DNA from: Paenibacillus amylolyticus
GTDB lineage: Bacteria; Bacillota; Bacilli; Paenibacillales; Paenibacillaceae
DNA length: 64,000 nucleotides
Direction: 5' to 3'
Assembly (NCBI RefSeq): GCF_001570725.1
Contig: NZ_BCNV01000001.1
Coordinates: 2,666,001 to 2,730,000 of the forward strand
Position 1 is the stretch's first letter, and each line of letters starts with the position of its first letter. The notes under the pieces were generated by a model that was given only the letters and a program-made list of their open reading frames with translations, searched no databases and was not told where the DNA came from. Positions 19,445-27,535 of the stretch are shown one piece after another. The position numbers and the translations under genes were made by a program.

Positions 19445-20464
19445 CTACTCTCCACCCGTTAGCAGGCTCTGCTGTTCTGTTAGTGAAGCTTCAGCAGCAT
19501 CATTTATGCTAACTGAATTAGCTCCTCCTCCGTTACCTGAACCATCATTCCACATCACGCCATCCGATGTTGCCGAATTATTCGCTGATGGGCGGCTGTT
19601 ATAGGTAACTGAGGATTGTGCCACATCCTGCTCAACCCCTTTTGACGGTGCTGTCATGGAAGCGGCCAGTGAACTTTCAAGCGAACTTCGCACCTGTCTG
19701 GATAACTCCTGTTCGGCTCGTCGAACAATATTCGGATCACTCTCCAGCAGTTTTAACACTTCTGAATTGGCAGGATACGTTGCGATTGCAGGTGTCTGAA
19801 ACTGTGGTTCTACATAGGTTAAGGCATAGATTGAAGCTTTATGTAAATAGGCATCTACAATTGCACTTGAGAGTGACAGAATCTCTTCCTCCGTCATCGT
19901 AATCCATAAGGTAGCTGCGTTGAGTCGTTCCACTTTCTTTTTCGATAAGAGAACATAATCCTGTCCTGTGGGGAACTGGATACGGACATCAATTATATCG
20001 CCCTTTACGAGTGAGGATGGCAGTAATACAACTTGCAGCTCTCGATTTCTTAAGTCCGGCGGAGCAGGTGTATCCTCATACACCATTTCAGTGGTAATCG
20101 CTGTTCCTTTTTTCAACTCTATTTTGGCCACTTGGCCTTCCATCTGCTTGGTACTAGACCAAAGATTTCGGGGCGCCTGTGCATCCGGGACTGCAACGAG
20201 CTTCAGATCCTCAGGCAATATCGGTTCACCTGCTTCTATATCCCGAATGGTAACCCAGCCTTGTGCCCCCGAATTCCATTGTTGCTTTAATTCAGCTTCC
20301 TTTTCCTCATATGCCGATAAATAACGGGCTTCTACAGCTGATCTGACATCACCCATCGTTTTGACATTGTAAATAACATATCCTCCGAACACCACCCCTA
20401 CAGCTCCTGCTCCGATAAGCCCGGCATAGATCAGTTGACGGCTTTGTTTTCTTAATTTAGACAA
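19445..20464 (-). CDS. CpaB/RcpC-like SAF-domain pilus assembly protein
   Basis: 339 residues; N-terminal transmembrane helix (LIYAGLIGAGAVGVVFGGYVIY), then a SAF-like segment (VTIRDIEAGEPILPEDLKLV, VAKIELKKGTAITTEMVY) and a second beta-rich part (LLPSSLVKGDIIDVRIQFP, DYVLLSKKKVERL) as in CpaB/RcpC. The C-terminal 70 residues are Ser/Asn/Gly-rich and probably disordered. In Gram-negative Tad systems CpaB works at the envelope; here it would sit on the outer face of the membrane. TTG at 20464, eight bases after GGAG. Confidence 0.8.
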   Translation of the reverse strand: MSKLRKQSRQLIYAGLIGAGAVGVVFGGYVIYNVKTMGDVRSAVEARYLSAYEEKEAELKQQWNSGAQGWVTIRDIEAGEPILPEDLKLVAVPDAQAPRNLWSSTKQMEGQVAKIELKKGTAITTEMVYEDTPAPPDLRNRELQVVLLPSSLVKGDIIDVRIQFPTGQDYVLLSKKKVERLNAATLWITMTEEEILSLSSAIVDAYLHKASIYALTYVEPQFQTPAIATYPANSEVLKLLESDPNIVRRAEQELSRQVRSSLESSLAASMTAPSKGVEQDVAQSSVTYNSRPSANNSATSDGVMWNDGSGNGGGANSVSINDAAEASLTEQQSLLTGGE

Positions 20465-20490
20465 AAGAGGCTCTCCTTTCGTAATCTCCT

Positions 20491-21969
20491 CTAATCATGT
20501 ACTTTCCTTCGTGAAAAGAACGAACGTTTCTTCGGTTGCTGTGCCATCATATGCGTTAAAATATGAGAAAACACTTTATCCATCTGTGCATCCTTGTCAA
20601 AAGGGTCAATATGTAACGGCAGCCCATATACACTCGATGTATCCAGAGCTTTACGAATGCGCTGAACTGCTTCACTTGCCGCCAGGGGCAGACAATAGAT
20701 CCATTTCTCTTGAGGATACCGATGATGTGATCGAACAAAAGCCCCAATCTCCGCCTGTCTCCATTCGGCACCTGAGCCTATCACAATAGGCAGATCTGCA
20801 CGCAAGAATTCTTCCAGCCGGTTCTGGTCCTGACCACTACCGAGATCCATCACGATGAATTGATAACTCCCCCCAAGCAAAGACAAAATATCCGCTCGCC
20901 CGGATTGTTTCCAATAATGAACACCATCCACTGCAAACTGTCTGCCTGTGGGCACCGGTTTACCCGCTTGAGCGATTTGTTGAATTCTTGCAAAGGATTG
21001 GGAGCGAGGTGACATTTCAATCACAGCTACTTTGAAGTTTTGCCTTTCGAGATAATGACTGATAGCTATAGCCGTGTGGGTAACCCCTACACCAGATGAA
21101 GCTCCCGTCAAGGCAATAACTCTTGTTCCACCATTCAGGGTCATCGTCCCGTCTCCACCCGGAGTTATTCCTCTAGGTATTCGGAGCAGTTCCTTCCGTA
21201 CCTCATCGGCAGATTGGAATCGCTCTTCGGCGTTATACCTTAACAGTCTTCTCGCCACAGGAATATAGGTACGCGGTACATCACTTCGAATTGAGCTTTC
21301 CACTCCCTGAATCCATTCTGTATACGCCCCACTTGTCATGAGATACAGCAGTAATGCTCCGAGTCCATATAGATCGGAACGGGCATCGGTCTGTCCTGAG
21401 CCATATTGTTCAGGTGCAGCGAAACCAGCTGTTCCCAACTTGACCGTATCTTCGGCACTTTGCGCTTTGTAGCTTCTGGCGATGCCAAAATCAATTAATC
21501 TTACTTCATGTTCCGGCGTGATCATGATGTTTGATGGTTTCAGATCCCTATAGATGACAGGTGGATTCAGATTATGCAGATAACTCAACACATCCAGCAA
21601 TTGAAGCATCAATTCCGTCAACTGCTCCATCGGGATCTTCCCACGACACTGCTTGAAATACTCACTAAGCGTTAACCCCTCGATGTATTCCATCACCAAG
21701 TACGTGTACCCATCTTCATCCGGGACAAAAAAATCAACGATTTGCGGCAATCTTGGATGGCGAAGGGATGTCAGCAGAGCAGCCTCCGTCTCCATACTGC
21801 CTTCATATGGCATAGCCGTTACACTTTCTTTTATTGCCCAGATCTTGCCCGGCAACTTCAGATCCTCCGCCTCGTATACATGGCTCATTCCACCTGTACC
21901 CAGAATGGATACGATACGATATCTACCTCCCAGCAGGCTTCCGCGTTCCAGCCTGGCCGGATGTCTCAT
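20491..21969 (-). CDS. Ser/Thr protein kinase fused to a MinD/CpaE-like domain
   Basis: About 492 residues. Residues 1-270 are a Hanks-type kinase: GTGGMSHVYEAED glycine loop, AIKES catalytic Lys, YRDLKPSNIM catalytic loop (Tyr for the usual His), LIDFGIAR for DFG, and APEQYGSGQTDARSDLYGLG. Residues about 280-480 form a MinD-like domain: TRVIALTGASSGVGVTHTA in place of Walker A, FKVAVIEMSP, YQFIVMDLGSGQDQ. No transmembrane segment or PASTA repeat is seen, unlike PrkC. First gene of the Tad-like locus, so it may phosphorylate or position pilus parts; inference. ATG at 21969 after AAGGAGG. Confidence 0.88.
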   Translation of the reverse strand: MRHPARLERGSLLGGRYRIVSILGTGGMSHVYEAEDLKLPGKIWAIKESVTAMPYEGSMETEAALLTSLRHPRLPQIVDFFVPDEDGYTYLVMEYIEGLTLSEYFKQCRGKIPMEQLTELMLQLLDVLSYLHNLNPPVIYRDLKPSNIMITPEHEVRLIDFGIARSYKAQSAEDTVKLGTAGFAAPEQYGSGQTDARSDLYGLGALLLYLMTSGAYTEWIQGVESSIRSDVPRTYIPVARRLLRYNAEERFQSADEVRKELLRIPRGITPGGDGTMTLNGGTRVIALTGASSGVGVTHTAIAISHYLERQNFKVAVIEMSPRSQSFARIQQIAQAGKPVPTGRQFAVDGVHYWKQSGRADILSLLGGSYQFIVMDLGSGQDQNRLEEFLRADLPIVIGSGAEWRQAEIGAFVRSHHRYPQEKWIYCLPLAASEAVQRIRKALDTSSVYGLPLHIDPFDKDAQMDKVFSHILTHMMAQQPKKRSFFSRRKVHD

Positions 21970-21999
21970 ATCAATTCCTCCTTCATTACACAACAAAAA

Positions 22000-22065
22000 A
22001 GGGAAAGCTTCACCGAAGAAGAACAGACCGGATATCCGGTTTCGTTCACTTCGGGATGCTTTCCC
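22000..22065 (-). terminator. Large terminator-like leader hairpin before the Tad-like locus
   Basis: Reverse strand: GGGAAAGC ... CCGAAG ... ACCGGATATCCGGT ... CTTCGG ... GCTTTCCC, then TTTTTT. It is one long interrupted stem ending in a T run, about 30 bases before the kinase start and after the promoter-like sequence at 22095-22124. It could terminate the upstream RlmM operon, attenuate the Tad-like operon, or do both. No known riboswitch class recognised. Confidence 0.7.
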
Positions 22066-22094
22066 TCAGGTTTGTTATGGTTAATATTGGTATC

Positions 22095-22124
22095 ATTATA
22101 GTACAGGCAGGAATAGATTGTAAA
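22095..22124 (-). promoter_or_regulatory. Probable sigma-A promoter of the Tad-like locus
   Basis: Reverse strand TTTACA (22119-22124), 18-base spacer, perfect TATAAT (22095-22100). It lies upstream of the terminator-like hairpin and the kinase gene. Confidence 0.6.
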
Positions 22125-22196
22125 GCACAATATTTAATGGGCTTAATCGAATCAATTTCATAATACCTTTAGCTGCTTTAATCAAGGCTAGATCTC

Positions 22197-23246
22197 TTAA
22201 TATTTGACCATATAAAGTGTAATCTCTTCCCGGTTATGGAACAATTGCTTGGAACGTTGAATCTGCATCCGTGAACGCTCAAACGTGTCAATCACATCTT
22301 TAATGAGCGCGAGCGGTTTTTTATGCAATAACTTCACAGTTACGATGGCTGTTCCCCCGGGTTGAAGGCTATATAGAAGATCCGATACAAGTCGGCTCAT
22401 CAGCTTCGGACTCCAACTCATATCACATACGAGCAGATCGAATTCTCCTTCGCGGAAACGAACATCCCCTGCATTTTTCTTCAAGAAAGTAAGTTTTGGT
22501 GATGCCAGTAGCGTCGCATCCATCTTCGCTGGATCTACCGCCGTCACTTCTAGCCCGCGTTCAAGCAGGAACGAGGTCCATCCACCTGGTGCAGCGCCGA
22601 TATCAAGTGCTTTATGAAATGAAGTAAAGTCAATGCCAAACGTTTGCTCGGCTTCAAGCAATTTGAATTTGGCCCGTGAGATTTGTCCGTCTTCTTTTTG
22701 AAAACGTACGGCTCCCCCGCTCCAGTCTGACAGATTCTGTTCAGGTCTGGATACGCCCGCATACAACATATCATTCGCAGCAAATACGGAAATGACATAA
22801 TCAGCATCACGTACAACCCATTCACAGCCTAGCTCATCCAACTTTTCAGTCAGCAATTGCTTCAATGAGGCCGCATTTTCTTGCCAAAAAGCCCCTTCTG
22901 TCTTCCGTACCTGCAGCACGACAGGGGTACCGGTCAGTTCCTTATGATTCATCACAAATGCAATCAATTTCTCGATAGACTGTTCCGAATCTTCTGTATT
23001 CTCCTGAAACTGAACAGGCTGAATATGACGTAAAAACGTTGGATACTCTGCCCACAGCTTACCTGCAACTTCTTCCTCCGCTACAGGCAGACCCGCAAGC
23101 AAGATTTCTCCTGGTACAAGTACCGTGCTCTTGACCGCACCAAACGTACGGCGCAACTCTTCCTGAGCATAAGGGGCAAAGCCATGATTGGCTGTGCAGA
23201 TAAAACGGGAGAAGTTGCCTTCTTCCCAAGACGATTGTGTACTCAA
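22197..23246 (-). CDS. RlmM-like SAM-dependent (FtsJ/RrmJ-fold) methyltransferase
   Basis: 349 residues. The C-terminal half holds the SAM site DIGAAPGGWTSFLLERG, then LEVTAVDPAKMD, FDLLVCDMSWSPKLM and a catalytic-type K in IVTVKLLHKK, a K-D-K-E-like arrangement as in 2'-O-ribose RNA methyltransferases. The N-terminal part (FICTANHGFAPYAQEELRRTFG...) resembles the RNA-binding half of RlmM, which methylates C2498 of 23S rRNA in E. coli. The exact target here is unproven. TTG start at 23246, just after the ABC ATPase stop. Confidence 0.85.
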   Translation of the reverse strand: MSTQSSWEEGNFSRFICTANHGFAPYAQEELRRTFGAVKSTVLVPGEILLAGLPVAEEEVAGKLWAEYPTFLRHIQPVQFQENTEDSEQSIEKLIAFVMNHKELTGTPVVLQVRKTEGAFWQENAASLKQLLTEKLDELGCEWVVRDADYVISVFAANDMLYAGVSRPEQNLSDWSGGAVRFQKEDGQISRAKFKLLEAEQTFGIDFTSFHKALDIGAAPGGWTSFLLERGLEVTAVDPAKMDATLLASPKLTFLKKNAGDVRFREGEFDLLVCDMSWSPKLMSRLVSDLLYSLQPGGTAIVTVKLLHKKPLALIKDVIDTFERSRMQIQRSKQLFHNREEITLYMVKY

Positions 23247-23252
23247 ATTGTG

Positions 23253-24032
23253 TTACCCTCCAGAACGTACGCGTATCCACGGGCGACCGTCATCCCACTG
23301 GATATCGACCGGGACATCGTACGTATGCTTAATTGTATCTTGTGTCAAAACTTCATGCTTCGGGCCAGCCGCCGCAATACATCCATCGCGGATCAAGGCC
23401 ACATGCGTAAATAAAGGTACGATCTCTTCAACATGATGTGTTACGTACACAACTGTAATGTTACGCTGGCGCAGACGATCAATCTCGGCCAGCATTTTCT
23501 CACGTTCATATAAGTCTAGCCCGGCACAAGGCTCGTCCATAATCAGCAATTTGGGCTTAGCCATTAGTGAACGAGCGAGCATGACTTTTTTGCGCTCCCC
23601 TTGGGATAGCGTTCCAAGAGGGTTGTTGGCCAGGTTGGCAAAGCCCATGTCATCTAGCAAACTCATTGCCTTTGCCTTGACTTCATCAGGAATTGTCTGA
23701 TAAAAACGCAAAAAAGCATAAGCTCCTGTAGCGACAACCTCCCATACCGGATCTCTCGGTGTAAGTTTCTCAATCAACGTTTGGCTGATATAACCGATTT
23801 CCTTACGTACTTCCCTGACGTCACATTGTCCATACAGATTACCGAGTACTTCAATGCGTCCCTGGCTTGGAAACATATATCCGTTCATCATTTCCAGCAA
23901 CGTTGTTTTGCCAGAACCATTCCGACCCAGAATAACCCAATGTTCGCCTTGTTCAATACGCAAATGTACGTTATCCAAAATCTGATTTTCTTCTCGTCGA
24001 AGTGAGACATGTTCCATCGAAATTATACTCAT
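23253..24032 (-). CDS. YlmA-like ABC transporter ATP-binding protein
   Basis: 259 residues with a single cassette: Walker A GRNGSGKTTLLEM, signature GTLSQGERKKVMLARSL, Walker B LLIMDEPCAGLD, and the switch His in VTHHVEEI. There is no permease gene beside it, as with YlmA of Bacillus and ModF/PhnC-like stand-alone ATPases, so partner and substrate are unknown. Start overlaps the thioredoxin-like gene as ATGA. Confidence 0.88.
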   Translation of the reverse strand: MSIISMEHVSLRREENQILDNVHLRIEQGEHWVILGRNGSGKTTLLEMMNGYMFPSQGRIEVLGNLYGQCDVREVRKEIGYISQTLIEKLTPRDPVWEVVATGAYAFLRFYQTIPDEVKAKAMSLLDDMGFANLANNPLGTLSQGERKKVMLARSLMAKPKLLIMDEPCAGLDLYEREKMLAEIDRLRQRNITVVYVTHHVEEIVPLFTHVALIRDGCIAAAGPKHEVLTQDTIKHTYDVPVDIQWDDGRPWIRVRSGG

Positions 24033-24346
24033 TTCAGCACCGCCTTCCGGATCTCCGAGAGTAAATGCTCCACAGAGCTCATCCGATAAACCATTTTTGG
24101 AACATCTTGCTGGCCGTCAAACAGCATCACTGCTGGCACGCTTGAAATTTGAAATTGTTGTACAAGTTCAGGAATGTCATGAATGTTCATTTCGGATAAA
24201 ATACCTTCCGGCAGCATGTGCTCAACGACCTCCAGCATACGCCGGGCTGCCGCACACGTCCCACATAGAGGGGTATATATAAATACAGCCTGTGGCATAC
24301 CTTCCCATACGCCGCGCATTAACATTTTGGATGTAATTGGCTTCAT
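24029..24346 (-). CDS. Thioredoxin-fold protein
   Basis: 105 residues. Beta strand AVFIYTPLCGTCAAARRML carries a CGTC redox motif, and the cis-Pro loop SSVPAVMLFD follows at the usual distance. Cytoplasmic, no signal peptide. Overlaps both neighbours by a few bases. It could reduce or reactivate a partner protein; no specific substrate is indicated. Confidence 0.88.
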   Translation of the reverse strand: MKPITSKMLMRGVWEGMPQAVFIYTPLCGTCAAARRMLEVVEHMLPEGILSEMNIHDIPELVQQFQISSVPAVMLFDGQQDVPKMVYRMSSVEHLLSEIRKAVLK

Positions 24347-24684
24347 TAACTTTCTTCTCCCGCAGCAACACGCAGCATGACCTCACCCGTCATTGGACCA
24401 TTATGAATGGTTACCGAATCCGGTTTATTGCTATATAACAACTCGTACATCTGGCGTTTCCCAAACATACTGGACGTATGCAAAAAGATTTCACGCGGAA
24501 ATAAACCTTCTCGTACAATGGATGCCGCAACCTCACCGCCATTGGGTGAATCAGGACCAAGCTCATAATCCAAAGACAAAATGTCTACGTCACCTTCTCT
24601 TAGCAGCATCAGGCACTCTTCTGCATTCGTTGCCAGAACAAATCCTTTCGGACACGCCCGATAGTCATCCAAAAAAACATGCAT
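24346..24684 (-). CDS. Cyclic-phosphate-processing-type receiver (cREC) protein
   Basis: 112 residues: MHVFLDDYRACPKGFVLA at the start and VDILSLDYELGPDSPNGG in the middle match the cREC-type receiver family, which keeps the acidic pair (LDD) and an Asp in SLDYELG. Such domains occur next to nucleotide-processing or RNA-repair enzymes in genome surveys; here the neighbours are a thioredoxin-like protein and DNA-repair genes nfo and an Fpg-family glycosylase. No output domain. Role unknown. Confidence 0.75.
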   Translation of the reverse strand: MHVFLDDYRACPKGFVLATNAEECLMLLREGDVDILSLDYELGPDSPNGGEVAASIVREGLFPREIFLHTSSMFGKRQMYELLYSNKPDSVTIHNGPMTGEVMLRVAAGEES

Positions 24685-24703
24685 ACAATCGCTCCTCTCC
24701 CCA

Positions 24704-25552
24704 TTATAACCAGGAACGCATGAGCGCTATATCATCATGGTGCGTTCCATCTTCGCCTGGTTCTGTCTCGAGCACAATAACCGATTTTTGGAACTCAGGC
24801 GCATTTAACAATGCTTTCATTGATTCATTTCCGATATAACCCTGTCCGATCCTCGCATGTCTATCCTTACACGAACCGGACGCATACTTGGAATCATTAA
24901 AATGTACAGCAGCAACATGATCCCAGTATCCGAGCATCCTGCCCTTATCGAGCATCGACTCTTCGTTGCCTGACGACCACAAACCTGAAGCAAAAGCATG
25001 GCATGTGTCAAAACAAAAAGCAATATGCTCCGGATATCGGCTTAATTTGCGAATCTGTATCAGTTCTTCCATTGTCGTGCCCATCGGGCCATGATCACCT
25101 GCCTGATTTTCAAGCAAAACTTTCGAATGACCATCCCAATCCTCTAAGGCAGTATCCAGACAATGAATGAGGTTTTGATAGCCCTCCAGCGGATCATTCG
25201 TTTTGATATGTCCAAAATGGACTACCGTCCCGACAGAACCGCAAGCATTCGAAATTTCAAGGTCATTGCGAATAGAAGCTATTGTAGCATGAAAACCCGC
25301 CTCTCCACGGGTCATGCCCAACGCCGGATTCGTGGGATAGGGTGAATGTGCAATCGAAGCAAGACCCTGCTGTTCACACCAATCCCTGCACTGCTCAGCA
25401 TCCTTGAGATCCAGAATTTTCAGACCAAGGCTACGCGGGTTCTTCGGAAAATACTGAAATGCCGTTGCCCCCATCTCGTAAGCTCTCTTGGCTGCCTGGA
25501 GAAATCCGCCTCTGGTGCTGACATGTGCCCCGATTCCGGTTTTAAGCCTCAT
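24704..25552 (-). CDS. nfo: Endonuclease IV (deoxyribonuclease IV)
   Basis: AP endonuclease that cuts 5' of abasic sites in base-excision repair. The 282-residue TIM barrel starts MRLKTGIGAHVSTRGGF and has zinc-ligand segments SIAHSPYPTNPA, TVVHFGHIKT, KVLLENQAGDH, IAFCFDTCHAFASG, AVHFNDSKYASGSCKDRHARIGQG and VIVLETEPGE. The ATG at 25552 overlaps the end of the Fpg-family gene by 11 bases, linking two steps of the same pathway: glycosylase then AP endonuclease. A longer frame from 25669 lies inside that gene. Confidence 0.96.
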   Translation of the reverse strand: MRLKTGIGAHVSTRGGFLQAAKRAYEMGATAFQYFPKNPRSLGLKILDLKDAEQCRDWCEQQGLASIAHSPYPTNPALGMTRGEAGFHATIASIRNDLEISNACGSVGTVVHFGHIKTNDPLEGYQNLIHCLDTALEDWDGHSKVLLENQAGDHGPMGTTMEELIQIRKLSRYPEHIAFCFDTCHAFASGLWSSGNEESMLDKGRMLGYWDHVAAVHFNDSKYASGSCKDRHARIGQGYIGNESMKALLNAPEFQKSVIVLETEPGEDGTHHDDIALMRSWL

Positions 25553-26363
25553 GCTGGCATTTCGGACAGAAGAACGCCTTCTTGCCCGTAATTTCCACTC
25601 GTTCAATCGTTCCCCCGCAGCGCGGACAAGTCTCGCCTTCCCGATCGTACACCCGACATTGCTCGTCAAAGCTTCCTGTCTTGGTGTCCCCTTGCATTAG
25701 TGGCATTTCCATATAACCGCCCTCAGAAGCTGCTTCGCGCAACACGGACTGCATCGAATGGAACAAGCGCTCCGTCAGCTCTGGTGAAGTCGCGATGTTC
25801 TGCGTTTTGGAGCTTGGTCTCAGACCGGCAGCAAAGGCAATTTCATCCGAATAACAGTTGCCGATCCCCGCAATAATATGCTGGTTTACCAACGTTGTCT
25901 TGAGCGTACCGCGACGCCCTTTCAACAGAGAAGCAAAACGTTCTAGGTTCATCCGTCGATCCAAAGGTTCAGGTCCAAGATCAGACATCGCCTCTTCCGT
26001 TTCTTTCGAAGTAAGCAGGTGCAAATAACCCAAGCGCAGCCCGATAAAGAATAAAATGTGATCGCCAAACTGGATTTCCACCTGTGTGGAACGATCAGGG
26101 CGCTCCTCTTCCGTGCCCCAGAAAATCATACCACCCAACATGAGGTGCAGCACCAGACGTTTGCCATTAGCCAAGTGGAAAATCAGATGCTTCGCTCGGC
26201 GCTCAACAAATATGATGCGATTGCCTGTAAGTTCACTGATGAACAGATCAGGCTCCGTGTTTATCGTTTTATCGCGATTAATCACAACACCTGTAATTGG
26301 TAGATCAAGTATTTTCTCGGACAGCAAGGTCCGGTAGTTTTCCATTTCCGGCAGTTCCGGCAT
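25542..26363 (-). CDS. Fpg/Nei-family DNA glycosylase
   Basis: 273 residues starting MPELPEMENYR, where the Pro and Glu after Met are the catalytic pair. A Lys lies in VERRAKHLIFHL, and the helix-two-turns-helix reads LVNQHIIAGIGNCYSDEIAFAAG. The C-terminal zinc finger is CRVYDREGETCPRCGG ... FFCPKCQ. Many core positions differ from classical MutM (for example LHLMLGG for HLGMSG, GNCYSDE for GNIYASE), so substrate preference may differ from 8-oxoguanine. Start at the second Met so that Pro is residue 2. Followed by nfo. Confidence 0.87.
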   Translation of the reverse strand: MPELPEMENYRTLLSEKILDLPITGVVINRDKTINTEPDLFISELTGNRIIFVERRAKHLIFHLANGKRLVLHLMLGGMIFWGTEEERPDRSTQVEIQFGDHILFFIGLRLGYLHLLTSKETEEAMSDLGPEPLDRRMNLERFASLLKGRRGTLKTTLVNQHIIAGIGNCYSDEIAFAAGLRPSSKTQNIATSPELTERLFHSMQSVLREAASEGGYMEMPLMQGDTKTGSFDEQCRVYDREGETCPRCGGTIERVEITGKKAFFCPKCQHEA

Positions 26364-26387
26364 CATACATTACCCCTTTTTGGAAGC

Positions 26388-27179
26388 TTAGTCTGTCTGT
26401 TGCGACAGCCACTCCATCAATTTATGCAAATCTTCAAACACATGATCAGGTCGAGCCTTGGCTGCTTGAATGTGTCCATCCATATTATCTCGTGTTGTCA
26501 CACCGGTAAGTACCAGCAGTGTCTCACACCCTGCTGCCACTCCAGCTGCAATATCGGTACGCATGTTGTCTCCGATCACGGCCACTTCATTAGATGCCAG
26601 GTTCAGCCGGCTAATGGCTGACTTCATTATAACACTCGATGGCTTGCCAATAACGGTAGGATGAACTCCGGTTGCCGCTTCAATCGCTGCTCCAATAGTT
26701 CCGGCTCCAGGCGTCAATCCGTCATCCGAAGGGAGCTGCAGATCAGGGTTGGTCATGATGAATTTTGATCCCGCATTAATCCACCTTAGCGCCTTGGTCA
26801 GTTTCTGATAGGAAAATTCACGATCAATCCCCTGTATCACGTAATCCGGTGCTTCTTCTGTCAGTTGTAATCCAGCTTCTTCTATGGCTTGCAACAGTCC
26901 TGCTTCTCCAATACATGCCACTTTTGCACCCGGGGACTCTTCAGCGACATATTCAGCAGCCGCCACAGCAGAAGTACATACCTGAGACGCGTCGGCAGGT
27001 ATACCCATCCCGTTCAGATGATCTGCCACACCTTGTGGAGTGCGAGAAGAATTATTGGTTACGAATAAATACGGCTTTCCTAGCTCTTGCAGTGTTCGAA
27101 TAAGCTGATCGGCTCCTTCGATACGATGTCTGCCATGATAGAGCGTACCATCCAAATCAATCAGATAGGCGTTAATCAC
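26388..27179 (-). CDS. NagD/AraL-type HAD-IIA phosphatase
   Basis: About 263 residues. HAD motif I LIDLDGTLYHG, motif II FVTNNSSRTPQG, the C2 cap, motif III Lys in VIGKPSSVIM and motif IV VIGDNMRTDIAAG. Members dephosphorylate small sugar phosphates or nucleotides; the substrate is not evident. The GTG at 27179 after AAAGGAAG is preferred over the GTG at 27188 inside that site, but either is possible. Ends just before the Fpg-family gene. Confidence 0.9.
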   Translation of the reverse strand: MINAYLIDLDGTLYHGRHRIEGADQLIRTLQELGKPYLFVTNNSSRTPQGVADHLNGMGIPADASQVCTSAVAAAEYVAEESPGAKVACIGEAGLLQAIEEAGLQLTEEAPDYVIQGIDREFSYQKLTKALRWINAGSKFIMTNPDLQLPSDDGLTPGAGTIGAAIEAATGVHPTVIGKPSSVIMKSAISRLNLASNEVAVIGDNMRTDIAAGVAAGCETLLVLTGVTTRDNMDGHIQAAKARPDHVFEDLHKLMEWLSQQTD

Positions 27180-27260
27180 ACACAGCACTTCCTTTCTTTA
27201 TTCCATTAACGTTTCATGTCCTTAATCATTTACCTCGAACTTGACCGCTAACCTATGTAT

Positions 27261-27407
27261 TCAGGCAAAAAATAATGGCTTGCTGACATGTGCACGCAAC
27301 AAGTCGAACCGGATCGAACACCGACGGTTTAGCTCGCGCGTCTTCTGTACAAGCTTGTCATTTCCTGCGCTTTCCCGGAAAATAATTTGAATCATTTCCC
27401 TCTTCAT
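27261..27407 (-). CDS. Possible small protein, unknown
   Basis: A 48-residue basic ORF, MKREMIQIIFRESAGND... ending HVSKPLFFA. It has a weak AGGATGG site upstream and lies after a hairpin terminator (27442-27476) and before the NagD-like gene. No family recognised. Could be chance. Confidence 0.3.
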   Translation of the reverse strand: MKREMIQIIFRESAGNDKLVQKTRELNRRCSIRFDLLRAHVSKPLFFA

Positions 27408-27441
27408 ATTGCCCATCCTACACGCTTTCTGACCAGATTGC

Positions 27442-27476
27442 AAAAGGGACCGCGGGAGTTCTTCTCCCTCAGTCCC
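27442..27476 (-). terminator. Probable terminator after rnz
   Basis: Reverse strand stem GGGACTGAGGGAG / CTCCCGCGGTCCC (one mismatch) followed by TTTTG, about 60 bases past the rnz stop. Confidence 0.6.
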
Positions 27477-27535
27477 GTGCAAATACCCGGTTCTTCATAT
27501 GACGTGTTTAGCCGTGCACTGGTTCGCATTGATGG

